NCBI RefSeq assembly: GCF_027066465.1
Contig: NZ_JAMONU010000142.1
Span: 1-8,150, forward strand
DNA from: Thermococcus sp.
GTDB taxonomy: Archaea > Methanobacteriota_B > Thermococci > Thermococcales > Thermococcaceae
Direction: 5' to 3'
Length of the DNA stretch: 8,150 nt
A program made the position numbers and the translations under genes. This document shows positions 1 to 5,933 of this stretch, one piece after another. Numbering within the stretch: position 1 is the stretch's first letter; the number at the start of each line of letters is the position of its first letter. The notes under the pieces were generated by a model. The model ran no database searches and was not told the origin of the DNA. It was given only the letters and a program-made list of their open reading frames with translations.

Positions 1-1056
1 GAGCATCTCGAAGGGTCTCGCCCAGCCGGGGTTCTTGAGCTTAATCGGAATCTCCTCGATTTCCTCTTTGCTCGGCTCGCGGACGTTTATGTAGGCCTTT
101 CCTTTGGTGACCTTCTTTATGCCCTCAAGAACCTTCGGAACGTCGACCCTCGGGAGCCAGCCGGTTAGGGCGAAGGTCATGTTCGTCCTCGCGAGCATCG
201 GCAGAACGGAGGCCTTGTCGCGCTCGTTCTCCATGAGCTCCTGGTAGAAGACGACGTCGTCGTAGTACTTCTCGGCAAGCTTCTCAGCTTCTTTCTTTGC
301 CGCGTCAAGTTCGCTCAGCTTTGAATCGAGCCTCCTGCGGTACTCCGCTATGAGCTCCCTCGGTGTTCCCCTGCCCTCTGGAACCTCAATCCTCTCCACC
401 GAGAACTTGGCAAGCAGGGAGTTTACCTTGTCGCGGTCCTTTGAGAGGTTCGCTATGACGAGGAGAACCTTGTCCTTGAAGTCCTTTGTAACGATTGCAA
501 CCTTTCCCCCGGTGACCTTTTTAAGCTCCTCAACTAGCTGGGGAGCCTTCTGCCTTTCGACGGCCCCAACGGTAACCTCGACTATACCGCTGTGCCTGAG
601 GTATTCGACATCAAGGTTCAGCTCCGAGAGCATTTCAAGAACCGCTATGTCCTCCTTAATCCTTTCTATCTCCGTCTGAATGGAACTTATTCTGCTCTCG
701 GCGGCCTTTATCTCCGGCTCGGCCTTGGCCAGAAACTCCTCAACGTCCTTGATGAGCTTCTCTATTCCCTCGTAGCGGTAGGTCTTCTTGGGCTTCTCCC
801 TCGGGAAGAAAAGCTCCTTTATGCCGCCGCCCTCCCTTCGCTTGTAAACCCTCAGGAAATCGGCGAGGCGGGAAATCGTGATGCTGTATGAGGCGGCCTT
901 TCTGTGGTACTCGTTCGGGGTGTCCTTCTGGGCTATCTTGACGCTCAGCTCCCTAATCTCAACTGCACCAACCTCATGAAGGTAGGTCAGCAGGTCGTCC
1001 TTGTAGCGGTTGAGCGTGATAACGTCAAGCTTGACCATCTCCTCGGGCCTGAACAC
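1..1056 (-). CDS. atpI: A-type (V/A) ATP synthase subunit I, N-terminal part, cut by the window edge
   Basis: This is the stator subunit of the membrane A1Ao ATP synthase, equivalent to eukaryotic Vo subunit a. Its N-terminal cytoplasmic arm holds the peripheral stalks and its C-terminal membrane domain forms the ion half-channels next to the c/K ring. Only the first 352 codons are here, open to base 1. They are soluble and charged, with long helical heptad-like stretches around residues 90-130 and 225-265 and no membrane helix, as expected for the arm; the membrane part lies beyond the left edge. The start is taken as GTG at 1056 (protein begins MFRPEEMVKLDV), because family members usually begin this way and a G-rich tract lies just upstream. 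An in-frame ATG at 1038 (residue 7) is the alternative. It starts two positions past the atpH stop, with a single C between, so the two genes are surely co-transcribed. Family identity rests on remembered similarity and on the gene order H-I. Confidence 0.9.
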   Translation of the reverse strand, partial: MFRPEEMVKLDVITLNRYKDDLLTYLHEVGAVEIRELSVKIAQKDTPNEYHRKAASYSITISRLADFLRVYKRREGGGIKELFFPREKPKKTYRYEGIEKLIKDVEEFLAKAEPEIKAAESRISSIQTEIERIKEDIAVLEMLSELNLDVEYLRHSGIVEVTVGAVERQKAPQLVEELKKVTGGKVAIVTKDFKDKVLLVIANLSKDRDKVNSLLAKFSVERIEVPEGRGTPRELIAEYRRRLDSKLSELDAAKKEAEKLAEKYYDDVVFYQELMENERDKASVLPMLARTNMTFALTGWLPRVDVPKVLEGIKKVTKGKAYINVREPSKEEIEEIPIKLKNPGWARPFEML

Positions 1057-1057
1057 G

Positions 1058-1369
1058 TCAGCCCCCCCTGATTAGCTCTATACCTGAAGCAACGGCCCTG
1101 TCAAAGTTTTTGGCGGCCTTCTCCCTGAGGGCGTTAATCTCGGCCTCGCCCTCCTCAAGAATTTTTCTGGCTTCCTCCTCGCCCTCGAGTCTGGCCTTTT
1201 CAACGATTGCATCAGCTTCTCTTTCCGCTTCAAGGATTATATCCTCTTCGAGTTTCTTTGCCTCTTCCTTGGCCTTGAGAATCAGTTCCTTAGCCTCTTC
1301 CTTTGCCAGTTCTATACGCTCCTCTGCTTCCTTTTCTGCTTCGACAATACGCTTGATGACGTCCTCCAT
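1058..1369 (-). CDS. atpH: A-type ATP synthase subunit H (peripheral stalk)
   Basis: A 103-residue protein that is almost entirely Glu, Lys, Ala, Arg and Ile/Leu in heptad-like order, so one long alpha helix. In A-type ATPases subunit H pairs with subunit E as a right-handed coiled coil, forming the peripheral stalk that links the A1 head to subunit I and resists torque. The position immediately before atpI matches the usual Thermococcales order H-I-K-E-C-F-A-B-D. The start is ATG at 1369 (MEDVIKRIVEAEKEA), preceded by a GGAGGGC Shine-Dalgarno site at about 1376-1382. A ten-residue longer reading from 1399 would swallow that site and is not favoured. The C terminus ends in RGG encoded across a run of seven G at 1061-1067. 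First gene of the atp operon, with its own promoter near 1434-1445. Low-complexity helices are weak for homology, so the call leans on context. Confidence 0.88.
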   Translation of the reverse strand: MEDVIKRIVEAEKEAEERIELAKEEAKELILKAKEEAKKLEEDIILEAEREADAIVEKARLEGEEEARKILEEGEAEINALREKAAKNFDRAVASGIELIRGG

Positions 1370-1433
1370 GAGTCCGCCCTCCGATGACCCTGAAAACAAG
1401 TGAACGACTCGCCAACTTTGGCTTCCCTAATAG

Positions 1434-1445
1434 GTTTAAATAGTT
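1434..1445 (-). promoter_or_regulatory. Probable TATA promoter of the atp operon
   Basis: On the minus strand the bases AACTATTTAAAC (1445 to 1434) form a good archaeal TATA box. Its centre near 1438 predicts a transcription start near 1412, giving a leader of roughly 40 bases that contains the atpH Shine-Dalgarno site. It lies between the T-rich tract after the trkA-like gene and atpH, so the ATPase operon can be transcribed independently of the secF-secD-trkA operon upstream. Position inferred from spacing rules only. Confidence 0.65.
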
Positions 1446-1460
1446 TATGGTTTGATGGTC

Positions 1461-1473
1461 AAAAATGGAAAAA
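1461..1473 (-). terminator. T-rich terminator of the secF-secD-trkA operon
   Basis: Read on the minus strand this is TTTTTCCATTTTT, 16 bases after the stop of the trkA-like gene and about 15 bases before the atp TATA box. Archaeal RNA polymerase terminates at short T tracts without needing a hairpin, and none is obvious here. Two T5 tracts close together fit a terminator, but some read-through into the atp genes is possible. Confidence 0.55.
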
Positions 1474-1489
1474 TGATTAAAGATGTGCA

Positions 1490-2191
1490 TCAGTTTTCGG
1501 TCTCTTTTTCGTTGGGCTTCTTCTTCTCCAGAAGTTCTTTCACGCTACCGAGGACGCTGTTCTTGGCAAAAACTATAATCTGGCCCTTTTTGGGTAGTTT
1601 TGTATCGCCGGAAGGAATTATGAGGTTGCCCTTTTCGTCGTAAACAGCTATGATGAGCGCATCCTTCGGAAGGTTGAGCTCCTTAACGAGCTTCCCAGCT
1701 ATCTCGCTGTCTTCGTCTATGGTAAAGCGGACTATCTCTGCACCCTCCTTGGGAAAGAGAACCCTGTCAAAGCCGGGCGTTATGATGTTCCTGCTGATGT
1801 ACTCCGCCGCTATCTCCTCAGGGGAGATTACAAAGTCAAAGTACTTTTTCAAATCTTGAACTTCCTCGAATATCCTTCTGTTCTTCGGATTGCTTATTCT
1901 GAGGGATGTCTTAACGTTGGGGTTGAGGTGCTTCGCGAGTATGCAGGCCAACAGGTTCGCATCGTCCTTACCGGTCAGCGCCGCGAAGGCGTCCGCCTGC
2001 TTTATGTTAGCCTCCTCAAGGGTCTTCGGGTCGGTTGCATCGCCCTCAATCACGAGGCCGTTTATCTGCATTGAGAGTTCCTTTGCCCGCTCCCTGCTCA
2101 TCTCTATTATCGTAACGTCGTGGCCGTCCGCCTCAAGCATCTTCGCAACGAGGTAGCCAACCCTGCCGGCGCCCATTATTATTACGTACAT
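1490..2191 (-). CDS. trkA: TrkA-family K+ transport regulator (RCK_N plus RCK_C)
   Basis: A 233-residue cytoplasmic regulatory subunit of K+ transport. Residues 1-120 are a Rossmann (RCK/TrkA-N) domain: the glycine-rich loop GAGRVG at 7-12, an acidic residue at the end of strand 2 (Glu30, expected to bind the ribose of NAD), and GDAT at 50-53. Residues about 140-225 match a TrkA-C (RCK_C) ligand-binding domain. Members form gating rings on TrkH/Ktr-type or channel pores and respond to NAD(H), ATP/ADP or related nucleotides. The start is ATG at 2191, whose A is also the last base of the secD stop (TGATG); GGTGAG lies a few bases upstream. A GTG one codon earlier is possible but badly placed for that site. 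It is the last gene of secF-secD-trkA. No pore subunit is present in the window, so its partner must be encoded elsewhere; the symbol is a family name, and which transporter it serves is unknown. Confidence 0.85.
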   Translation of the reverse strand: MYVIIMGAGRVGYLVAKMLEADGHDVTIIEMSRERAKELSMQINGLVIEGDATDPKTLEEANIKQADAFAALTGKDDANLLACILAKHLNPNVKTSLRISNPKNRRIFEEVQDLKKYFDFVISPEEIAAEYISRNIITPGFDRVLFPKEGAEIVRFTIDEDSEIAGKLVKELNLPKDALIIAVYDEKGNLIIPSGDTKLPKKGQIIVFAKNSVLGSVKELLEKKKPNEKETEN

Positions 2192-3714
2192 CACTCCTCA
2201 CCGATTAGGTACTTGGCTATCTCCGCGTATGCCGGTCTCGTGATGAATATTCCTATGAGGACGCCTATTATGGTCGTTACTGCGAAGCCCTTGAGGGTTC
2301 CGACGAAGTACACCAGCAGGAAGCTCATCGCCGCTATCGTAGTCGCGGCGGAGGCGAAGATTATGAAGAACGCCCTACCGATTCTCCTGAGACTGCTACC
2401 GCGCCTGGTTATCCTGCTACTCCTCTCCCCTCCGAGCAACTCATCGGTTATGACTATCTGCTGGTCGACACCGGTTCCTATAGCGGCAACTATACCGGCG
2501 ATGCTCGGCAGGTCGAGGTTCCACCGTATCAGCGCGGCAAAGCCGAGGATTATTATGACCTCGAAGAGGCTCGTGCTCGCAACGGGTATCGCTATCTTGA
2601 GGTTCCTGTAGTGGAGGTAAACGAGTATAAAGACCATTATCAAAGCCCCAAGCCCCGCGAGGAGGGCCTGCTGTTTGAAGTTCTCACCGAGCTTCGGGGA
2701 TATGAACTGCATTCCGATGACGTTGAGCTTGACCGGCAGTGAACCGCTCTTGAGGACCGTGTAAACTGTTTTGGCTTCTTCCTCCGCGGTCAGCCTGTCC
2801 GGCGCCTGCCCGCTTATCTGAACGTCCTGTTGCGGCTGACCGTTCGCGAGCTCCTGACCCAGGGAGTATGGACCGTAGAGGCCGAGAACCTGCTTGACGA
2901 ACTGGTAGTCGCTAACACCCTGGGGTCTGGCCACGTATGTGACGGACACCCCAAGTTTCTTCAGAGCGTTGACGAGGTTTTCACCGCCAACATCAACGAG
3001 AACGACCTGCTTTCCGTTTGCGAGCTCCTTGAGCTCCGCCGCACTCTGGTTTGTGTATATCACGGCGGTTATGTTCAGAGCCCTGTGAATCCTCCACAGC
3101 AGAACTGGAGCGTTTGGAGCGTCAGCGTTGAACTGGGTGCTGTTCATGAGGTCGTATATGCTCTTTGGAACTACTAGGAGTGAATTGGCAGGCGGGTCGA
3201 GGAACATGTCAACGGGCCAGCCCGGCTTGCCCTTCGCGAGCTTGGCGAACTTTTCGGCGGCGGCCTTTGAAATCCTGAAGGGAACCGACCAGCTGTTGTC
3301 GGGTTTTATCTGGTAGAGACCAACGTAAACGATGTCCTTTCCCGTTCCAAAGATTACCCCATCGAACTCCATGTAGAAGACACCCTGGCTCTCAATTATC
3401 TGCTTAATCTGATTGGCCGCTTCAGGCGTGCTGACGTTCGCAACCTTCACGAGGACTATCTGGTTGCCTTGGGCCTCGACCTGTATGTCCCTCAAACCGA
3501 GGGTGTTCAAACGCCTCTGAAGGGAATCAACGACCAGTTGCATTGTCTGAGAATCGACGGGGTGCTGGGTTTCCGCCACTATGGCCACGCCACCGGCTAT
3601 GTCTATTCCATAAGTCAGCGGTCTGAAGTAGAGCGTCGTCAGTGAGCCGACGAGGAATATTATGAGCAGGATAATCCTCCAGTTTAAAAGAAGCTTTTTA
3701 AGACGCCTGTTCAT
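2191..3714 (-). CDS. secD: Protein-export membrane protein SecD (archaeal type)
   Basis: SecD works with SecF beside the SecYE channel and uses the ion gradient to help draw exported proteins across the membrane; archaea have it although they lack SecA. The 507 residues show the standard layout: one membrane helix at about 14-30, the D1 motif GIDIAGGV at 36-43, a large external domain to about 345, then five membrane helices (about 348-368, 375-395, 403-421, 449-471, 474-493). The fourth helix of the family carries the conserved acidic residue for ion relay; here it is Asp417 in GTGVDQQIVITDEL. The length fits the archaeal form, whose external insert (roughly 110-300) differs from bacterial P1. 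The ATG at 3714 overlaps the secF stop by four bases (ATGA), and the 3' end shares one base with the trkA-like start. A G-rich tract sits about nine bases upstream of the start. Genes of this operon are translationally coupled. Confidence 0.93.
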   Translation of the reverse strand: MNRRLKKLLLNWRIILLIIFLVGSLTTLYFRPLTYGIDIAGGVAIVAETQHPVDSQTMQLVVDSLQRRLNTLGLRDIQVEAQGNQIVLVKVANVSTPEAANQIKQIIESQGVFYMEFDGVIFGTGKDIVYVGLYQIKPDNSWSVPFRISKAAAEKFAKLAKGKPGWPVDMFLDPPANSLLVVPKSIYDLMNSTQFNADAPNAPVLLWRIHRALNITAVIYTNQSAAELKELANGKQVVLVDVGGENLVNALKKLGVSVTYVARPQGVSDYQFVKQVLGLYGPYSLGQELANGQPQQDVQISGQAPDRLTAEEEAKTVYTVLKSGSLPVKLNVIGMQFISPKLGENFKQQALLAGLGALIMVFILVYLHYRNLKIAIPVASTSLFEVIIILGFAALIRWNLDLPSIAGIVAAIGTGVDQQIVITDELLGGERSSRITRRGSSLRRIGRAFFIIFASAATTIAAMSFLLVYFVGTLKGFAVTTIIGVLIGIFITRPAYAEIAKYLIGEE

Positions 3715-4625
3715 GCCTTAACCCCCCTCTTGGCAAGATACCACCTGAGGACGCCGGCGTTGAAAACCCACGTGTTCATGAAGTCCGCGAGGAGACCGAA
3801 GATGAGGACTATGGCAATGTTGTCTATCGTCGGCGACGTTGAGATGAGCCAGAGCATGAAGAGGGCTCCCAGCGTTGTGGTGCTCATCGTGAAGCCCGTC
3901 GAGACCGCGCTTAGGTAGGCCTCCTCAATCGTGTCCTCCTTCCTCTTCGTTAGCTTGGTTGTGAGAAGTATGTTGCTGTCGACGGTGTAACCGATGAGCA
4001 TGAGCAAAGCCGCTATGGTCGCGGTGGTTAGCTGAATCCTGAATATTCCCATCGCCGCGACGGCTATGACCATGTCCGAGAATGCCGAGAATATGATGGC
4101 GAGCGACGAAACCGGGTTCCTGAAGAACAGGAACACCACAACAGCCATCGCTATGAAAGCGAACGTTATGGCCTTTATCCCCTGTTTCCTCGCGAGCTCA
4201 CCGAACGTCGGCTGAACCTCGCTGTGGGTATACTTCGCGTCCGGATACCTTTCCTTAAGGAGCTCGATTATCTTCAGGGGGTCCGTCCCGGATGGGGCAT
4301 AAACTCTGATTCCCGTAACGCCCTCAACGCTCTTAAAGCTCTCAACGTTAATCTGAACGCCGAGCTGTTCGCTCAGCCATTTTTCTAGCTGGTCGGGGTT
4401 CGCGCTTACCCCGTAAGCAGTAACGACGACACCGCCCTTGAGGTCTATTCCCAGCGGGGGAAAGTGAACGGCCAGCACGATGAGAGCCACTATGAAGACC
4501 ACCAAGGGATACAGCATCATCTTCTTGGGGTCCATTTCGGCGAGAAACCGGAGCTTTTCCTGCTTCTTCGCTCGGAGCTCCTGTTCTCTTCGGAGTTTGG
4601 TCTTATCCTTCTTTTTCTTCGTCAT
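3711..4625 (-). CDS. secF: Protein-export membrane protein SecF (archaeal type)
   Basis: Partner of SecD in the membrane complex that uses the ion gradient to promote protein export. The 304 residues begin with an intensely basic cytoplasmic tail (about 13 Lys/Arg in the first 25), then a membrane helix at about 37-54, the D1-type motif GIDLKGG at 59-65, a short external domain to about 145, and five more membrane helices (about 149-167, 172-194, 199-221, 245-262, 267-290). Asp216 in IGYTVDSNILLT occupies the position of the conserved relay Asp of the fourth helix. The start is ATG at 4625 because GGGGTGA lies six bases upstream; a reading 18 residues longer, from 4679, crosses that site and would begin upstream of the predicted transcription start. 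First gene of secF-secD-trkA, in the F-before-D order usual in Thermococcales. Confident from motifs plus SecD next door. Confidence 0.93.
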   Translation of the reverse strand: MTKKKKDKTKLRREQELRAKKQEKLRFLAEMDPKKMMLYPLVVFIVALIVLAVHFPPLGIDLKGGVVVTAYGVSANPDQLEKWLSEQLGVQINVESFKSVEGVTGIRVYAPSGTDPLKIIELLKERYPDAKYTHSEVQPTFGELARKQGIKAITFAFIAMAVVVFLFFRNPVSSLAIIFSAFSDMVIAVAAMGIFRIQLTTATIAALLMLIGYTVDSNILLTTKLTKRKEDTIEEAYLSAVSTGFTMSTTTLGALFMLWLISTSPTIDNIAIVLIFGLLADFMNTWVFNAGVLRWYLAKRGVKA

Positions 4626-4683
4626 AATTTCACCCCTGAGAACTTGAGTTTCCCAACCGCTTGAGGTTACTTTGCCCATTGAG

Positions 4684-4694
4684 TTTTAAAATTA
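4684..4694 (-). promoter_or_regulatory. Probable TATA promoter of the secF-secD-trkA operon
   Basis: On the minus strand the bases TAATTTTAAAA form a TATA box centred near 4689. A start of transcription about 25 bases on, near 4663, leaves a leader of about 38 bases containing the GGGGTGA Shine-Dalgarno site before the secF ATG at 4625. Position inferred from spacing only. Confidence 0.55.
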
Positions 4695-4793
4695 GTGGTT
4701 CAGTATCCGCATGCAAGACAAGCCGGCCGCCAAAACCTGAGACGTATGAGAGGCTTTTGGGACTTTTGAATCCCTGAGAACAGAACGATACCA

Positions 4794-4864
4794 AAACAGC
4801 CCGCAACTTTCAGTTTAAATCAATAAAGCTCCATTCAGGTTAGTTTAGAACTGAAACAGCCCGC
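4794..4864. repeat. 11-base direct repeat, two copies 60 bases apart, with an inverted repeat between
   Basis: AAACAGCCCGC occurs exactly at 4794-4804 and 4854-4864. Between them TTTCAGTT (4808-4815) and AACTGAAA (4849-4856) are perfect inverses, the right arm overlapping the second direct repeat. The first copy lies just upstream of the TATA-like AGTTTAAAT, the second about 30 bases upstream of the speD TATA box. This may be a binding site for a regulator or a partly duplicated promoter; function is unknown. Confidence 0.6.
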
Positions 4865-4881
4865 TCACTTCCGTTCACTTC
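4865..4881 (+). repeat. Tandem heptamer TCACTTC at 10-base spacing upstream of the speD TATA box
   Basis: TCACTTC is found at 4865-4871 and 4875-4881, one helical turn apart, so both copies face the same side of the DNA. The pair ends about ten bases before the speD TATA box. That is where archaeal activators or TFB-recruiting proteins bind, so a role as operator is possible but not shown. Confidence 0.45.
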
Positions 4882-4890
4882 GAGGATTAA

Positions 4891-4900
4891 CTTTAAAAAG
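4891..4900 (+). promoter_or_regulatory. Probable TATA promoter of speD
   Basis: CTTTAAAAAG, preceded by the purine-rich CGAGGATTAA that could serve as BRE, is centred about 40 bases before the speD ATG. Expected transcription start near 4921, giving a leader of only about 14 bases that still contains GGGTGAG (4923-4929). Confidence 0.65.
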
Positions 4901-4934
4901 GGTGCGTAACTACCCAAACTCCGGGTGAGAAGCC

Positions 4935-5363
4935 ATGACCGAGATTGAGACCATTGGCTTTCACTACGTTGTAGAGGCGGCCGGCTGCGACCCTGAGGTT
5001 CTCGGTGACGCTGACAGGATAAGGCAGATATTCCTCGAGGCGGCGAAGGTCGGCAACATGGAGGTCAAGTCAAGCTACTTTTTCAAGTTCTCACCGACCG
5101 GCGTCAGCGGCGTCGTCATCGTTGCCGAAAGCCACATCTCAATCCACACCTGGCCGGAGAAGGGCTACGCGGCTCTGGACGTTTACACCTGCGGGACGAA
5201 GGCCAACCCCGAGAAGGCCGTTGATTACATCCTCGACAAGCTCAAGGCCAAGTACGCCCACGTCTCAGAGATAAAGAGAGGCATTGAAGAGGACGACGAG
5301 ACATTCACCCACATGATACTGACGTGGGAAGAAAGCCTCAGGAAAAACGGAAACGGGAAATAA
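4935..5363 (+). CDS. speD: S-adenosylmethionine decarboxylase proenzyme (pyruvoyl-dependent)
   Basis: Makes decarboxylated S-adenosylmethionine, the aminopropyl donor for spermidine and, in Thermococcales, longer and branched polyamines that stabilise nucleic acids at high temperature. The chain of 142 residues is cut autocatalytically between Glu65 and Ser66 in VAESHISIHTWPE; Ser66 becomes the pyruvoyl cofactor. His71 and Cys86 (in YTCGT) stand at +5 and +20 from the serine, the spacing of Ser63, His68 and Cys83 in the Thermotoga enzyme, so all key residues are present. Length fits the prokaryotic class 1B form. The ATG follows GGGTGAG at 4923-4929, which decides the start. It is the only plus-strand gene, alone in its transcript, and its stop is one base from the stop of the convergent regulator gene. 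A paralogous arginine decarboxylase of the same fold is known in Crenarchaeota; the euryarchaeal setting favours AdoMet decarboxylase. Confidence 0.92.
   Translation: MTEIETIGFHYVVEAAGCDPEVLGDADRIRQIFLEAAKVGNMEVKSSYFFKFSPTGVSGVVIVAESHISIHTWPEKGYAALDVYTCGTKANPEKAVDYILDKLKAKYAHVSEIKRGIEEDDETFTHMILTWEESLRKNGNGK
5341..5362 (-). terminator. T-rich tract, likely terminator of the KaiC-like/HTH operon
   Basis: On the minus strand the bases just past the regulator stop contain three T runs (TATTT, GTTTCC, GTTTTTCC). They lie wholly inside the 3' end of the speD coding sequence, so the two transcripts probably overlap tail to tail. Confidence 0.4.
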
Positions 5364-5364
5364 G

Positions 5365-5910
5365 TCAAAGAAGCTTTTCTATTTCCCTTATCCTTTCAAG
5401 GGCATCGTTAAGTATCTTCCTGACGTTCTCGACCTTCGCCTTGAGCTCCCTGTTCTCCTCTTCCAAGGCCCTGACCTTCTCCTCAAGCTCCCTGACTCTG
5501 GCTTCAAGCTCCTCCTTCTCCTTCTTGAGCTTCTCGTACTCCTCCATAGCGACGAGCTGACCGCCTTTAGCCAGAACCTCAACGTTCTTAACGAGCTCGT
5601 CAAGCTTGCCCTGCTTTATGAGCTCGTAGGTTTCCCTGACGAGCTGGCCGGCCTTCGTCTCGCCCTTGAGGTGCTTCCTTATTGTGGCCTCGGTCCTTCC
5701 GAGCTCTTCAGCGATTTCCCTGACGGTCATTCCGGCCTTCTCCCTCGCTATCGCTCCAGCTGCAACGGCAAGGCTGTCCACCCAGGTGAGCCTCTCGGCC
5801 GGGTCCTTGATGAGCTCTATGACCTCTGGTCTGAAGAGCGTCGCGAAGAGCAGTATGCTCTCAAGCCTGTGTATCTCCTCCCTTCCCATCGGGTTCAGCG
5901 GAACCTCCAT
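5365..5910 (-). CDS. HTH transcriptional regulator with C-terminal coiled coil
   Basis: A 181-residue protein with two clear parts. Residues about 8-85 are helical and end in a helix-turn-helix: TVREIAEELGRTEATIRKHL at 62-81, with a typical 'AEELG..EATIRKHL' turn, so DNA binding is likely. After a linker (about 85-120), residues 122-180 are an unbroken coiled coil rich in Glu, Lys, Arg and Leu, probably for dimerising or for contact with a partner. No ligand-binding domain is seen. The ATG at 5910 is chosen because GGAGGTGA lies five bases upstream; the GTG three codons earlier is inside that site. It lies 23 bases after the KaiC-like ATPase stop and shares its transcript, which suggests that the ATPase and the regulator act together. 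Similar proteins are annotated in Thermococcales only as predicted regulators; the target genes are unknown. Confidence 0.75.
   Translation of the reverse strand: MEVPLNPMGREEIHRLESILLFATLFRPEVIELIKDPAERLTWVDSLAVAAGAIAREKAGMTVREIAEELGRTEATIRKHLKGETKAGQLVRETYELIKQGKLDELVKNVEVLAKGGQLVAMEEYEKLKKEKEELEARVRELEEKVRALEEENRELKAKVENVRKILNDALERIREIEKLL
5374..5390 (+). terminator. T-rich tract, likely terminator of speD
   Basis: CTTTTCTATTTCCCTTA begins about ten bases after the speD stop and has runs of four and three T. It falls inside the 3' end of the convergent regulator gene. No hairpin is evident; archaeal termination does not require one. Confidence 0.4.
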
Positions 5911-5933
5911 ACCTATCACCTCCCTTCAGTTTT

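Larger units (their letters stand above)
4626..4934. other. Divergent intergenic region between secF and speD
   Basis: These 309 bases hold no credible gene: the plus-strand ATG frames at 4711 and 4746 stop after 9 and 7 residues. The left end holds the secF promoter (minus), the right end the speD promoter (plus). The centre, about 4700-4880, is not explained by either core promoter. It contains an exact 11-base direct repeat 60 bases apart (4794, 4854), an exact 8-base inverted repeat (4808-4815 with 4849-4856), a tandem heptamer pair (4865, 4875) and a second TATA-like string (AGTTTAAAT, 4812-4820). I looked for C/D-box sRNA boxes and tRNA-like stems and found none that convince. Confidence 0.7.

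Noticed and set aside
1370..1399. N-terminal extension of AtpH (MFSGSSEGGL)
   Set aside because: It covers the Shine-Dalgarno site of the ATG at 1369, and the extension is unlike the helical family start.
2120..2611. Open frame of 163 codons on the plus strand, opposite trkA and secD
   Set aside because: It is a shadow of codon bias in the real minus-strand genes, crosses both of them, has no Shine-Dalgarno site or promoter, and its product is not protein-like in composition.
4626..4679. Eighteen-residue N-terminal extension of SecF
   Set aside because: The extension begins before the predicted transcription start near 4663 and overlaps the GGGGTGA site for ATG 4625.
4759..4774. Small hairpin GGGA...TCCC
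   Set aside because: Only a four-base stem with an eight-base loop; not stable at high growth temperature and not placed as a terminator.
4741..4785. Possible C/D-box guide RNA (GTATGAGA ... CTGA) in the secF-speD gap
   Set aside because: The C box does not fit RTGATGA, and no matching C'/D' pair or k-turn arrangement could be found.
4794..4864. CRISPR repeats
   Set aside because: Two 11-base copies only, shorter than any known repeat, with no further units and no cas genes.
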